Shown here: piece by piece, positions 42,646 through 52,200 of the stretch
Numbering within the stretch: the stretch's first letter is position 1
Layout of the letters: the number at the start of each line of letters is the position of its first letter
DNA from: Marixanthomonas sp. SCSIO 43207
GTDB lineage: Bacteria > Bacteroidota > Bacteroidia > Flavobacteriales > Flavobacteriaceae
Reading direction: 5' to 3'
Length of the DNA stretch: 64,000 nt
NCBI RefSeq assembly: GCF_019904255.1
Contig: NZ_CP063203.1
Span: forward strand, 496,001 to 560,000
Notes under the pieces: generated by a model
What the model saw: only the letters and a program-made list of their open reading frames with translations
Database searches by the model: none
Told to the model about the DNA's origin: nothing
Program-made: the position numbers and the translations under genes

Positions 42646-43371
42646 TTAATCTTGTACTTGAAATAGTATTGGTAGTGAGTATAGTACTCCAACCGGCTTT
42701 CCTCTTTGTTTACCCGGTGTCATTTTAGGTAATGATTTTACTACTTCTACTGCTTCTCTTTCAAGTCTTGGGTGCGGTGCTCTAGCTCTTACGTCTACAA
42801 CGTTACCACCTTTGTTTATCTTAAACTGAACGAAGATACGCTGCTTACCACTTAACCCTAAATCGTTAGCCAATTCAGTATCAAATTTCTTTTGAACGAA
42901 TCTTTGAACTTTTTCTGACATACATTTTTTCTTTGCTGCGTTATTACTTTCATTTTCACAACCCGGGTATACCGGTACATTTTCAATTACAGCAAAAGGT
43001 ACATCAGCAATTTCTTCTTCTACTTCTTCTTCAACAATTTCTTCTACTTCAACAATTTCTTCTTCTTGATTTGCTTCGGTAGATTCTATTATGGTTTCTT
43101 CTACTTCTTCTTCATCTTCTACAACCTCAATTACTTCTGGTGCTGGTGGCGGTGGTGGAGGTGGTGGTGGTGGCGTTAATTGCTGTGTGATTGGCACTTC
43201 TTCTTCTAGCTCATCACCCACATCTACCATTCCGGTATCTAAGTCTGATTTGTCGTACGTTTTCCATTCAATAGCTTGCCAAGCCAATAAAAGCATCACA
43301 ATCATTCCTATTTGAAAGAATAATGTGCTTCTTCGGCTCATGTCTGCTTTCGGATTTTTTTTCGGTTCCAT
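42646..43371 (-). CDS. tonB: TonB-family energy transducer with proline-rich linker
   Basis: A 241-residue protein. It has a basic N-terminus (MEPKKNPKADMSRRSTLFFQIG), one helix (about 16-35), then a run of ten prolines near residue 68 and a strongly acidic stretch (EVIEVVEDEEEVEETIIES and EEIVEVEEIVEEEVEEEI). The C-terminal TonB domain (about 130-241) begins ENVPVYPGCENESNNAAKKKCMS and ends GVLYSLPILFQVQD. The linker spans the periplasm. It lies 59 bases after the VanZ gene, with a terminator behind it. Confidence 0.92.
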   Translation of the reverse strand: MEPKKNPKADMSRRSTLFFQIGMIVMLLLAWQAIEWKTYDKSDLDTGMVDVGDELEEEVPITQQLTPPPPPPPPPPAPEVIEVVEDEEEVEETIIESTEANQEEEIVEVEEIVEEEVEEEIADVPFAVIENVPVYPGCENESNNAAKKKCMSEKVQRFVQKKFDTELANDLGLSGKQRIFVQFKINKGGNVVDVRARAPHPRLEREAVEVVKSLPKMTPGKQRGKPVGVLYSLPILFQVQD

Positions 43372-43430
43372 AATAGAGTATTATTTATATCGCTAAAATA
43401 TAGAAATTATCGTTTAATTGAAAACTAAAT

Positions 43431-43838
43431 TTAGCTTAAGTTAAAAATTTTGTCTTTAAATCTTCTAAAAAGACCAACACCTATAAGCAAACCAACTAAA
43501 TTTGCTAGTACATCAAGATAATCTGCTTGACGGTAGGTTGTAAAGACACCTTGTAAAACCTCAATTACTATGCCATAGACTAAACAAAGACCAAAAACTG
43601 TATATATTGATACAGCAGTTATCATTTTGTTTTGTTTAGCATAGACAAAAGAAAGCCATAATACAATTAATAAGCAGTTTAAAACAGCGTGAAACAGCTT
43701 ATCAATAGGAAGTTCGCCAGTACTTGGCAATAGTCCTTGAGAAGGCATCAATAAGCCTATAGAAATAAAAAGAGTATACGCAATAGCTAAAATTGCAAGT
43801 GTTTTATCCTCCAATAATTTCTTTATAAGCCTCTGCAT
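43431..43838 (-). CDS. VanZ-family membrane protein
   Basis: A 135-residue protein with four helices. [27 protein letters not shown] and [37 protein letters not shown] are the VanZ signatures (DKxxH and the RxxDxxDxxAN block). The function is unproven outside teicoplanin resistance. The start at 43838 overlaps gcvH by 35 bases; shorter starts are possible within the same frame. It is the last gene of the ruvA-sprA-gcvH run. Confidence 0.82.
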   Translation of the reverse strand: MQRLIKKLLEDKTLAILAIAYTLFISIGLLMPSQGLLPSTGELPIDKLFHAVLNCLLIVLWLSFVYAKQNKMITAVSIYTVFGLCLVYGIVIEVLQGVFTTYRQADYLDVLANLVGLLIGVGLFRRFKDKIFNLS

Positions 43839-44184
43839 CTAGTAGATCTTCAATCTCTTCTTGATTACTTATTTTAATTTTAATCATCCATCCGTCACCG
43901 TATGGATCTGAGTTTACTTGCTCTGGTTCATCTTCTAGATTTTCATTGAATTCGATAATCTCTCCTGAAAGTGGTAAAAATAAATCTGAAACTGTTTTAA
44001 CAGCTTCTACAGTACCAAAAACTTCTTCTCTATCAAGAGTTTCATCAACTGTTTCTACTTCTACATATACAATATCACCCAATTCTCCTTGGGCAAAGTC
44101 TGTCACACCTACGGTGGCAATATCACCTTCAATTTTTACCCATTCGTGGTCTTTGGTGTATTTTAAATCTGCAGGTACATTCAT
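43804..44184 (-). CDS. gcvH: GcvH, glycine cleavage system H protein
   Basis: A 126-residue lipoyl carrier that shuttles the aminomethyl group between the P, T and L proteins of glycine cleavage. The lipoylated Lys63 lies in [12 protein letters not shown], preceded by the family start [14 protein letters not shown] and GITDFAQ-like [18 protein letters not shown]. The length is normal. It lies 27 bases after sprA. The other glycine cleavage genes are not in the window, so this is an isolated gcvH, as is usual in this gene order of flavobacteria. Confidence 0.96.
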   Translation of the reverse strand: MNVPADLKYTKDHEWVKIEGDIATVGVTDFAQGELGDIVYVEVETVDETLDREEVFGTVEAVKTVSDLFLPLSGEIIEFNENLEDEPEQVNSDPYGDGWMIKIKISNQEEIEDLLDAEAYKEIIGG

Positions 44185-44211
44185 AGCTTTTAATCTTAAA
44201 TATTTTGTTTA

Positions 44212-47200
44212 TTAATTTCCGAAATTGTATCGAAGGGTTATACCGCTTCTAATGGTTGTTTGTGGAAATGCAGTCGAAATTGCATATTCTGAAAACGTAT
44301 GATCATAATAAAACAACGCAGTCAAGTTTTTACTAAGCGCATAATCTGCAGAAAACTGTAAACCATAAATAGTTTGCCCTGCTGTTGTTTGATTATTTTC
44401 AATATCTAAATAACGAATAATCGTTTTATTATCACGTCTTGAAACATCAAGTTTAAAGTTTAAGTCACTTTTAAGTATTTTTTTATCACCTCCAAAGTTG
44501 GTTCCTATTTTTAAATCTTTTATCCTATAGCCCAGACCAAGAATAATTTCATCTCCTTGTATTTCGGTAAGAAGGTTGTTTGCAAAACTTAATGATAAGG
44601 CTCTGTCTTTTCTATATTCAGCAAGTATTTTTACTGAATTTTTCATCTCAAAATCTACTCTTAACAGAGGTGAAAACTGCTCTGTAAGATTAACGTTATT
44701 AAGTATCGTTTCACTTTTAAAATTACCAGCTTGATCAACTTCGCTTGGGTCAAACCTGTTGTAATCTAAGTTACTCTGAAATTGATTAACCGTATATCCT
44801 GCTCGATAACCGTGCTGTAATGAGAAACGCTTAAAGTTCTTTTTAAACCAATCTATATTCATTAACCCGGTATATTTAATATCCCAGTTTGGTAACGGAA
44901 TATCACGCAAAAAGCCTGTTTTCTCTTTTGAAGGATCACTTCCTTTATAAGCTGATAAAAATGCCGGTAATAATACGTTTTGACTTGTTCTTCCGAAACC
45001 TACCGGATATCCTGTTTCAGGATCTCGTGGAAAACTTGAAGAACCATAATACTCTTGAGCCAACCTATTTGCTACCACAAGTCTGTTACTTCTGAAATCA
45101 TCAAAAGCTTCTGAGCTGTTTTCATCACTGCTGCTAAAGGCAGTTTTTATTAGCAGAGTCGAAATATTAAAGTTACCATAAGTGTTTGGCGTTAAAGAAC
45201 GATATTGTCCATCTTCTACTATGTAATTTTCAGCATAGTTTTCAGAATATAAACGATTACCGTTTATATCAATAGTTAAATCTTCTAGTGGCTGAACATT
45301 TACTTGAATGTCCATTTGTCTGTTTTCTACTTCAGTATATTGTTCGTTAAATTCTGGGTATAATGTCAACCAGCCTTTACGTGCAGCTTCTTCTCTTATT
45401 TCTGCTTGACTACCAAATGTAAATCCAGCTGAAGGCTTTAAGGTTCCTACAAAACCAATAGAAGGTGTATAACCCGGTAAAAATATACCTTGATTTTCTT
45501 GATAATTAAACTGAATTCTTTTGATAGAAGTTACCAATCCTATTAATGAATTTACGGCTTTTTCTCCGCCATTAAGTGTGGTTGATCCTGCTCCTGCGCC
45601 ATTTGCCCCATTATTACCTAGGATATTATTGCCCCCTCTTGATTGAGCAAGGCCTTTTGATTCTTCTTCTGCAGCAGCTTTTCCTTTAGCTCCATTTTTG
45701 GCACCTTGCCCGTTTCTACTTCCATTTTCTCTACCACCATTATTTGCACCGCTGCCGTTGTTACCTCTATTACGACTACTTGGGGTGATTTTTGTCAACC
45801 CAATATATCTATAGAAGCCACCCATATCTATATTTGAGTTAATAGCGTGCGTCATCGCATTTTGAACAGAGTTACCTAAATCGTAAACTTGACTTCCGCT
45901 GCCGTCATTATTTGGTATTGAAATGTTATTGAATAAATCACTCCCGTCTTGCCATTGAAAATCTCCTGTATATGAATACGTAGCTCGTATAAATTTCAAA
46001 AATGGAAATTTAGCCGTAGGTAAATCATAATTTAATTGTAGAGATTGAAAATGTTGATTAGGCTCTCCTAGATCAAAGAAGCCATCCCATATGCCTATAC
46101 TATCATCTGCAAAACCTTGATCATCTAGATAGTTTGTTACAATTCTATTGTTTGATGATGTGAAGTTAAATCGCAGTGATTTGGTAAGGTTGTAGTTAAT
46201 TGTGTATTCCCAATCAAATAAGAAATTACGTTGATACAATGTAGGTATTCCTATATTTCCGGGCAGTCTATTTAATTCTCTGAACTTTTGCTCATTGTAT
46301 TGACGCACAATATTTGATGACACAGAAATATTTGTTGGAACATAATTAAAGTTCAAATCTTTCAAAAACTGCCAGTATTTACCGGTAAATAATGAATCAT
46401 TCTTTTTAAATGGTTCATATGGTTTTTGTTGGAAATTATAATTGTACGTTCCGCCAAGTCTTACATTTTGATCCAATGCATCTTCTATTTCAAAATCATG
46501 ATGATCTACTTGATTATATGAATAAGAGAATGTAAAGTTTTCAATATCATATGGCATAGGTTTTTTGTCGCCCGTTCGGTCTTTCCTTACACCTATAAAG
46601 TTAATACTTTGACGTTTAGTATAGTCTACAGACTGCTGTCGTATCGCTTCTTTTTCATCTTCGTCTTCGGTATTATCTAGACGAGTTTCCAGTTCTATAT
46701 CTTGAAATTCGGGATCGTACTGAGGTGTAATTAATTCTTCTGAACGTCCATAATTAAAAGGTAATTGAATACCCCATTTTTCTGGAAGTAATTGACCTAA
46801 ATTAAAATTGGTTACAACATCATATTGTTTTACATCTTCTCTACTACGCTGGTTAGGACCTTGCTCTACAGACCCAAAACCAATTGTGCTTCTTCTACCT
46901 GTAGCACTTACATTCATAAAGTCGGCCATATTGGCGTCTAATGTGGCAACTGCAGCCCAACCACCTTCATTTTTTAATTCAGAAAGGCGCAATTCATTAA
47001 ACCAAACTTCTCCAGCAATATCGGTAGTATTGTTTTGTCTGTTTTTCATACCCAACATAATGGTACGTACATTACCAAAACTTGGATTACCTTTTATTCC
47101 TATACGCATTTCATTTTCAGGACCTGAAAAATTTGGATCTAGTTCAGATTGATTAAAATAAACTGGTTGATCTGGATCTGAAGGAGGCTCTGAAGCTCCT

Positions 47201-50200
47201 AAAACTCTAGTTTTAATTTCTTGAAGTAATGCAAGTGGTAATCTAATTCTGTTTTCTACCGGCCAAATTTCTTCTCTTGTACTTGCTCCAAAGGAAGTAG
47301 GATTTAACGGAATTTCAATTTCATAATAGTTTTGTGACAAGTCATTTCCTAAACGCATAAAGGCAACCATTTCACCATCTGCAAGCGGCGCTTCATTTTG
47401 CAATGATTCTGCGTGAATGAACATTTCAAGATTTTCATATTGGCGCATATCTACATTGAAATTTTTATATACACCACGACCATCTCCAGGCTCCAATCCA
47501 TTAACACGTAGCGCTAATGACTGCTCATTTTGACGAATTAAGTTATTGTTATTATTAAGCTGCTCTCTTAAAACTCCCGGTGGTAACACATAAGGAATAG
47601 GCTGTCTGTTTTCGTTCTCTTCAATATTTACAGCTTCACTTTCAAAAACAGTGTCGTCTAACTCTGGGTCTTCATTGGTCAAGTCAAGAGTTTGATTGTA
47701 TCGTCTATAATCTCCTCTTACCAACTCTAGGGTTCCGAAACGTAACACAGTTGATTCAGTAAACTGAGAAAGATACATTCTCATAAAACGGATTGATCTA
47801 AAATCTGAAATACCGTTAATTACTTCGTCAGGATCACTAATTGGAATTTTAAACTGAACCCAACGTGCATCTATTGTTTCGTTATTAGGAGTTGTAACTT
47901 CAATTTCTTTTACATCTGTAATATAATCGTTATTGGTTCTGTCCATTCCTGGGAAAACAGGAATATTATACTCATAATACGCATCTATTGTGTTCATGGT
48001 ATTATCACGGTTAATATCTTCAACGTCTGGTTGTGTTGTCGATCCGCGATTAGTATCTGTTACTTCTACAGGTGAGTTACCTTCGGTTCCGTTATACTGT
48101 CTATACCTGTTAATAATATCACCGTCTGCTTGTAAGAAATATTGATAATTATCATTTGCAGGGTCTGTAAGGTTTGAGAAATCTGGAAACATTGCAGCTT
48201 CTCCAGCATCATTAATACCGTCATACCCTATATCTTGGTTGGTACGCTGCTGTCCTTCTGTATCAAATGTATAAACAAGTGATTGGTTAGTAGGTACTTT
48301 TCCGTAAATGGTTGGAATGGTGTTTTCTTCTCCTCCATTTTCAGGCAATCCGTTTTCATATTGCTTACGGCCGTCTTTTAATAGATCTTCTGAAATATTA
48401 CCTAAGTTAAAACTAATAGTACCTCCGTTATTACCGCTTGTTTCTTCATAAATAAAGGGATCCATTAACCAAAACTGAATATACTCAACGTTTGAACGTT
48501 CAAAATCTGTTGTGGTTAATTGTCTAGAGATTCCTGCAAAACGATTTTCAGGATTTGACAAGGTGTTTCCGCCTGCAGCTTGCGGGTTATAGTTATAAGG
48601 TCCTCTTTCAGAAGGGTTAAAAACTAAGTCTAATGGAAACAATGCTTGTGTTTGCCCTTGAATTATATCTTGTTCTGGAAAAATTTCATCTCTAAATACT
48701 CTACGCGTAAATGGTGATGATAAATCTTCATCTGTGATTCCGTCGGGACGTTGACTACTATAAAAAATAGGATCTACCGTATACCAAGACAGTTGCGCTC
48801 GGTTGTAATTGTAAGATAATTGGTTTGAAATTTCACCTCCAAAACCTACCGGTGTACTTCCCAAAAACCATGTATTTGGCGTACTAATGTCTAATTCGGT
48901 TTGAGAAGCTTCAAAATCATCAACATACACCGTTGCTTTGCCATCAAAATCTGAAACTTTTGGAGCTCCAGGCATTAGATATGCAAACTCCCCTCTTAAC
49001 GATACGTTTGATTCTACGTCGGTATCAATATTTGGAAGTTTGTTTGCCAATCGGGTTAAGAAAGGAACCTCGGTAGAGTAATTTGCATTAAAACCAAAAA
49101 TTGTGTTATTAATAGGTTCTGTGTTATAAGACGATTTTTGTGTTAACGGACGCTCATTAAGGTTTAAATAAGTAGCACCAAATTGCAGTTCGTCACTAAA
49201 TCTATGCTCAATATTTAACCCTGTAAAACGCTTGGTTTGTTGACCAAATAACGTATTGTTTTCAGTAGAGATTTGAATTGGTGTGTTTGAATTCAATAAA
49301 GACGGATCCAAAATTTGCACCCTACCCAATTGATAATTTACGGTATAATCAACCCCTTCAACCAGCTGACGTCCTCCAGCAGTAACCGTTACCGATCCTT
49401 GTGGAATGTTAAATGCTCCAATAGGAATTCCATCAGCCCCAGTAGATTTATAACGACCTTTTAACTGAAATTTATTCTTATCACTATCTTCTTGCTCTGC
49501 TTGTGTTTTGGTAGATGTATATAGTGTTCTAAAAACATACTTATTCTGGTTGGCGTTATACGTTGATGGTATGTCATAATTCTCTGAACCACCGGGCGTA
49601 TTATCAAGTTTATCAAATAAATATTTACCAAAAGGCTCTACAGAGGTAAAAATAATTTGACCATTTTGAGTGTCAACCGTAATATTCGGTAAAAAGTCAA
49701 AGAAACCATCTCCACCTTGCTGCGGATCACCATTAAAATTTAACCTATCCAGATTAAACACACGTAGTAAAGTTGTATTGTCTACATCCTCTGGCAATGG
49801 AACAGCAGGAAAATTAGGAGTTCCTTGTGCAGCTGTAATATAGTTTAAAGGAGAAGGATCTGTATATAAAATATTAAGTCTGAAATCTTCTTGCTCCAAT
49901 TGAAAAGCTCCAATTGAATAAATATTTTTCATCATTAAGTCCCAAACCGGCTCATCTACGTTGGTAATATTACTCTTCAGCATTTTTACCACTAAGTTTT
50001 GAGACACTCCTTCAATTCCTCCACTTGGTGGGTTGTTGTCATTCCCACCATTGTTTCCAGAACCTACCCCCGTTCCGGTTGCTTCTACACCGTCGTTTGA
50101 AAACTCACCTACTTGGTAAACATTTCCATTAACTGTAAATTGGTATGAAACCCCCAAAACTTCGTCATTATTCAATCGTTGATTTAATGAGATATACCCC

Positions 50201-51525
50201 AACCTAGGATGCAGTGTATATTCACTTGGCTGTAACTTTCTTACGTTTTCTTGAACCACATAATCTACTCCTTGCTGAACACGAACACCACTAAAACCAG
50301 ACTGTACTGTTGCCACATCTCGAATAGCACTGTTTAAAACCGAAGGAACAGAAGGATCATTAATACCAAACGGATTAAAGTCGTTATTGCTGTTGTCTGG
50401 AAATGAATTAGGCGGCTTGTTAATAAAACCACCGGGAGGAAAATCTAACCCTATGTTTTCTGGATTAGCTTCTCCTATATCTTGTAAAGCAACTACATTT
50501 CTAACGTTTTGAGTGTTATTACTTCTATTGGTAATCCATACTTCAACACGTGTAACTTGAATATTGTTATTTATAAAAGGATATTGATCTAAAACCCTAT
50601 CATAGTTGTCTCTAAAGTAATGTGCTAAGAAAAAGTGTCTATTTTCATCATATTCTGAAGCAAATAACTCAAAGTCTGTTACTGTTGCTCCACCTTCAGC
50701 AGTTACAGTTCTGGTTTCAGATTTTTGTTCTGAAAAAACACCTGTAATAGTTGTTTTACCAAACTGAAGTTGTGTTTTTACCCCAAATAGACTTTGAGCA
50801 CCTTGTATTAAAGAACTGTTAAGTGGCATACTCACATTACCAACCTCAATTTTTTGAATGATATCATCTTCAGTAGGTGTATATTCTAATTTTATTTGAT
50901 TCTGAAAATCAAATGTAGATTGGGTATCATAATTTGCAGTAACTTGAAGACGCTCTCCTACTTTACCTAATAAACTTAAGCTAATGCGCTGGTCAAAATC
51001 AAAAGAAAGATTGCTTCGGTTTCTAGGCGAAAAAGCCGGGTTGTCTTGCTTGGTGTATAACAGCCCTAAATCCATTTCAACAGAACCCTGCGGAATTACC
51101 TCAATGGTGTTCCCGCCAAAAATGGTTTCAAAGAAATTTGAATTCACATAAAACGTGGGCAGTAAGTTTTTTTGCGCTTCTTCAGATCCTTCTTTTCTAC
51201 CATCTGCTGCGTCAATCTTCTCTTTAAAATAAGATTTCATTTCCTGCTCTAGTATGAGTTGTTCATACTCTTCAGGAGTAAGAATTATTGGATAACTTAT
51301 ATTAAAGCCTCCTAAAGTTCTGGTATAAATATACCGATCTGTTACAGGGTCATAGGTGTATAAATCTTGAATACTTGGAGGATCTGGAAGATCCATTCTT
51401 CCTACATCATAACCGGTACTAGTGGTATCTTGTGAAAAAGCAGTTGTTGTGGTGGCAAAAACAGCCCCTATAAATAGTAATAACTTGCAAAGGTTAAAAA
51501 TGTAATCGTAATTTTTTGCGCCCAA
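44212..51525 (-). CDS. sprA: SprA, outer-membrane translocon of the type 9 secretion system
   Basis: A 2437-residue giant barrel protein (also called Sov) through which T9SS substrates, including gliding adhesins, leave the cell. The signal peptide ends near TAFSQDTT. The mature N-terminus DLPDPPSIQDLYTYDPVTDRYIYTRTLGGFNISYPIILTPEEYEQL is diagnostic, and blocks such as GSVTVTAGGRQLVEGVDYTVNYQLGRVQIL and VRLGGTYNYNF-type strands run throughout to the last strand RSGITLRYNFGN. The start is TTG at 51525, 3 bases after the ruvA stop; no ATG is nearby. A low-complexity Gly/Asn/Lys insert lies near residues 1915-1985. The gene is complete. Confidence 0.96.
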   Translation of the reverse strand: MGAKNYDYIFNLCKLLLFIGAVFATTTTAFSQDTTSTGYDVGRMDLPDPPSIQDLYTYDPVTDRYIYTRTLGGFNISYPIILTPEEYEQLILEQEMKSYFKEKIDAADGRKEGSEEAQKNLLPTFYVNSNFFETIFGGNTIEVIPQGSVEMDLGLLYTKQDNPAFSPRNRSNLSFDFDQRISLSLLGKVGERLQVTANYDTQSTFDFQNQIKLEYTPTEDDIIQKIEVGNVSMPLNSSLIQGAQSLFGVKTQLQFGKTTITGVFSEQKSETRTVTAEGGATVTDFELFASEYDENRHFFLAHYFRDNYDRVLDQYPFINNNIQVTRVEVWITNRSNNTQNVRNVVALQDIGEANPENIGLDFPPGGFINKPPNSFPDNSNNDFNPFGINDPSVPSVLNSAIRDVATVQSGFSGVRVQQGVDYVVQENVRKLQPSEYTLHPRLGYISLNQRLNNDEVLGVSYQFTVNGNVYQVGEFSNDGVEATGTGVGSGNNGGNDNNPPSGGIEGVSQNLVVKMLKSNITNVDEPVWDLMMKNIYSIGAFQLEQEDFRLNILYTDPSPLNYITAAQGTPNFPAVPLPEDVDNTTLLRVFNLDRLNFNGDPQQGGDGFFDFLPNITVDTQNGQIIFTSVEPFGKYLFDKLDNTPGGSENYDIPSTYNANQNKYVFRTLYTSTKTQAEQEDSDKNKFQLKGRYKSTGADGIPIGAFNIPQGSVTVTAGGRQLVEGVDYTVNYQLGRVQILDPSLLNSNTPIQISTENNTLFGQQTKRFTGLNIEHRFSDELQFGATYLNLNERPLTQKSSYNTEPINNTIFGFNANYSTEVPFLTRLANKLPNIDTDVESNVSLRGEFAYLMPGAPKVSDFDGKATVYVDDFEASQTELDISTPNTWFLGSTPVGFGGEISNQLSYNYNRAQLSWYTVDPIFYSSQRPDGITDEDLSSPFTRRVFRDEIFPEQDIIQGQTQALFPLDLVFNPSERGPYNYNPQAAGGNTLSNPENRFAGISRQLTTTDFERSNVEYIQFWLMDPFIYEETSGNNGGTISFNLGNISEDLLKDGRKQYENGLPENGGEENTIPTIYGKVPTNQSLVYTFDTEGQQRTNQDIGYDGINDAGEAAMFPDFSNLTDPANDNYQYFLQADGDIINRYRQYNGTEGNSPVEVTDTNRGSTTQPDVEDINRDNTMNTIDAYYEYNIPVFPGMDRTNNDYITDVKEIEVTTPNNETIDARWVQFKIPISDPDEVINGISDFRSIRFMRMYLSQFTESTVLRFGTLELVRGDYRRYNQTLDLTNEDPELDDTVFESEAVNIEENENRQPIPYVLPPGVLREQLNNNNNLIRQNEQSLALRVNGLEPGDGRGVYKNFNVDMRQYENLEMFIHAESLQNEAPLADGEMVAFMRLGNDLSQNYYEIEIPLNPTSFGASTREEIWPVENRIRLPLALLQEIKTRVLGASEPPSDPDQPVYFNQSELDPNFSGPENEMRIGIKGNPSFGNVRTIMLGMKNRQNNTTDIAGEVWFNELRLSELKNEGGWAAVATLDANMADFMNVSATGRRSTIGFGSVEQGPNQRSREDVKQYDVVTNFNLGQLLPEKWGIQLPFNYGRSEELITPQYDPEFQDIELETRLDNTEDEDEKEAIRQQSVDYTKRQSINFIGVRKDRTGDKKPMPYDIENFTFSYSYNQVDHHDFEIEDALDQNVRLGGTYNYNFQQKPYEPFKKNDSLFTGKYWQFLKDLNFNYVPTNISVSSNIVRQYNEQKFRELNRLPGNIGIPTLYQRNFLFDWEYTINYNLTKSLRFNFTSSNNRIVTNYLDDQGFADDSIGIWDGFFDLGEPNQHFQSLQLNYDLPTAKFPFLKFIRATYSYTGDFQWQDGSDLFNNISIPNNDGSGSQVYDLGNSVQNAMTHAINSNIDMGGFYRYIGLTKITPSSRNRGNNGSGANNGGRENGSRNGQGAKNGAKGKAAAEEESKGLAQSRGGNNILGNNGANGAGAGSTTLNGGEKAVNSLIGLVTSIKRIQFNYQENQGIFLPGYTPSIGFVGTLKPSAGFTFGSQAEIREEAARKGWLTLYPEFNEQYTEVENRQMDIQVNVQPLEDLTIDINGNRLYSENYAENYIVEDGQYRSLTPNTYGNFNISTLLIKTAFSSSDENSSEAFDDFRSNRLVVANRLAQEYYGSSSFPRDPETGYPVGFGRTSQNVLLPAFLSAYKGSDPSKEKTGFLRDIPLPNWDIKYTGLMNIDWFKKNFKRFSLQHGYRAGYTVNQFQSNLDYNRFDPSEVDQAGNFKSETILNNVNLTEQFSPLLRVDFEMKNSVKILAEYRKDRALSLSFANNLLTEIQGDEIILGLGYRIKDLKIGTNFGGDKKILKSDLNFKLDVSRRDNKTIIRYLDIENNQTTAGQTIYGLQFSADYALSKNLTALFYYDHTFSEYAISTAFPQTTIRSGITLRYNFGN

Positions 51526-51528
51526 TTG

Positions 51529-52110
51529 TTATAAATTTTTTAAAGCTTGTTTTATAATTTCTTCAGCAGTAGCTTGTGGGTTTTGTTTTATAATTTTATC
51601 GCAAACCTTTTCAGATTGTTTACGCGCAAAACCCAGCGTCTCCAAAGCAGATAACGCTTCATTTTTATTCGTATTGCTTGAACTAGTAGAAATACCTGTT
51701 AAACCTTCAACTTTTAATATCTTATCTTTTAGGTCTAGTATTACCCGTTGAGCAGTTTTGGCACCAATTCCTTTAACCGATTGAATTATGCTATCATCTT
51801 CAGAAGCAATTGCATCTTTTACTTGATCTGGAGTTAAAGATGACAACATGGTACGCGCTGTACTAGCACCTACTCCTGAAACCGAAACCAATAGTCTAAA
51901 AATTTCCCTCTCTGCTTTTCCGAAAAAACCATACAAAGTATGAGCATCTTCTCTTACTTGTAAATGCGTGTAAACCTTTACATTTTCTGAAGCAGGAAGC
52001 TGCGAAAAGGTATGTAACGAAACATTGATAAAATAACCAACGCCATTACAATCAATTACAATATCAGTTGGATTCTTTTCTACTAATTTGCCCTCAATGT
52101 GGGTTATCAT
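51529..52110 (-). CDS. ruvA: RuvA, Holliday junction branch-migration subunit
   Basis: A 193-residue protein that binds four-way junctions and recruits RuvB. MITHIEGKLVEKNPTDIVIDCNGVGYFINV opens the OB domain, the helix-hairpin-helix pair is VSGVGASTARTMLSSL and VKGIGAKTAQRVILDL, and the RuvB-contact domain lies at the C-terminus. It is the first gene before sprA, a conserved flavobacterial order. ruvB is 3.4 kb upstream, not adjacent. Confidence 0.96.
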   Translation of the reverse strand: MITHIEGKLVEKNPTDIVIDCNGVGYFINVSLHTFSQLPASENVKVYTHLQVREDAHTLYGFFGKAEREIFRLLVSVSGVGASTARTMLSSLTPDQVKDAIASEDDSIIQSVKGIGAKTAQRVILDLKDKILKVEGLTGISTSSSNTNKNEALSALETLGFARKQSEKVCDKIIKQNPQATAEEIIKQALKNL

Positions 52111-52133
52111 ACGTTATAAAAATGTTAAAGGCT

Positions 52134-52141
52134 CAAATATA
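52134..52141 (-). promoter_or_regulatory. Promoter -7 element of the ruvA-sprA run
   Basis: TATATTTG on the minus strand fits TAnnTTTG exactly and lies 23 bases before the ruvA ATG. The -33 position reads CTG (52163-52161) with a 19-base spacer, one base off TTG. Confidence 0.55.
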
Positions 52142-52200
52142 GCATAATTATTTGCATCTGCCAGTGTGAAAAATGTGAAATTCTTATACCAAGAAACGCA

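Noticed and set aside
43146-43175. GGT/GGC-type repeat as a possible microsatellite
   Set aside because: It encodes the periplasm-spanning proline run of TonB on the minus strand, a normal feature of that protein.
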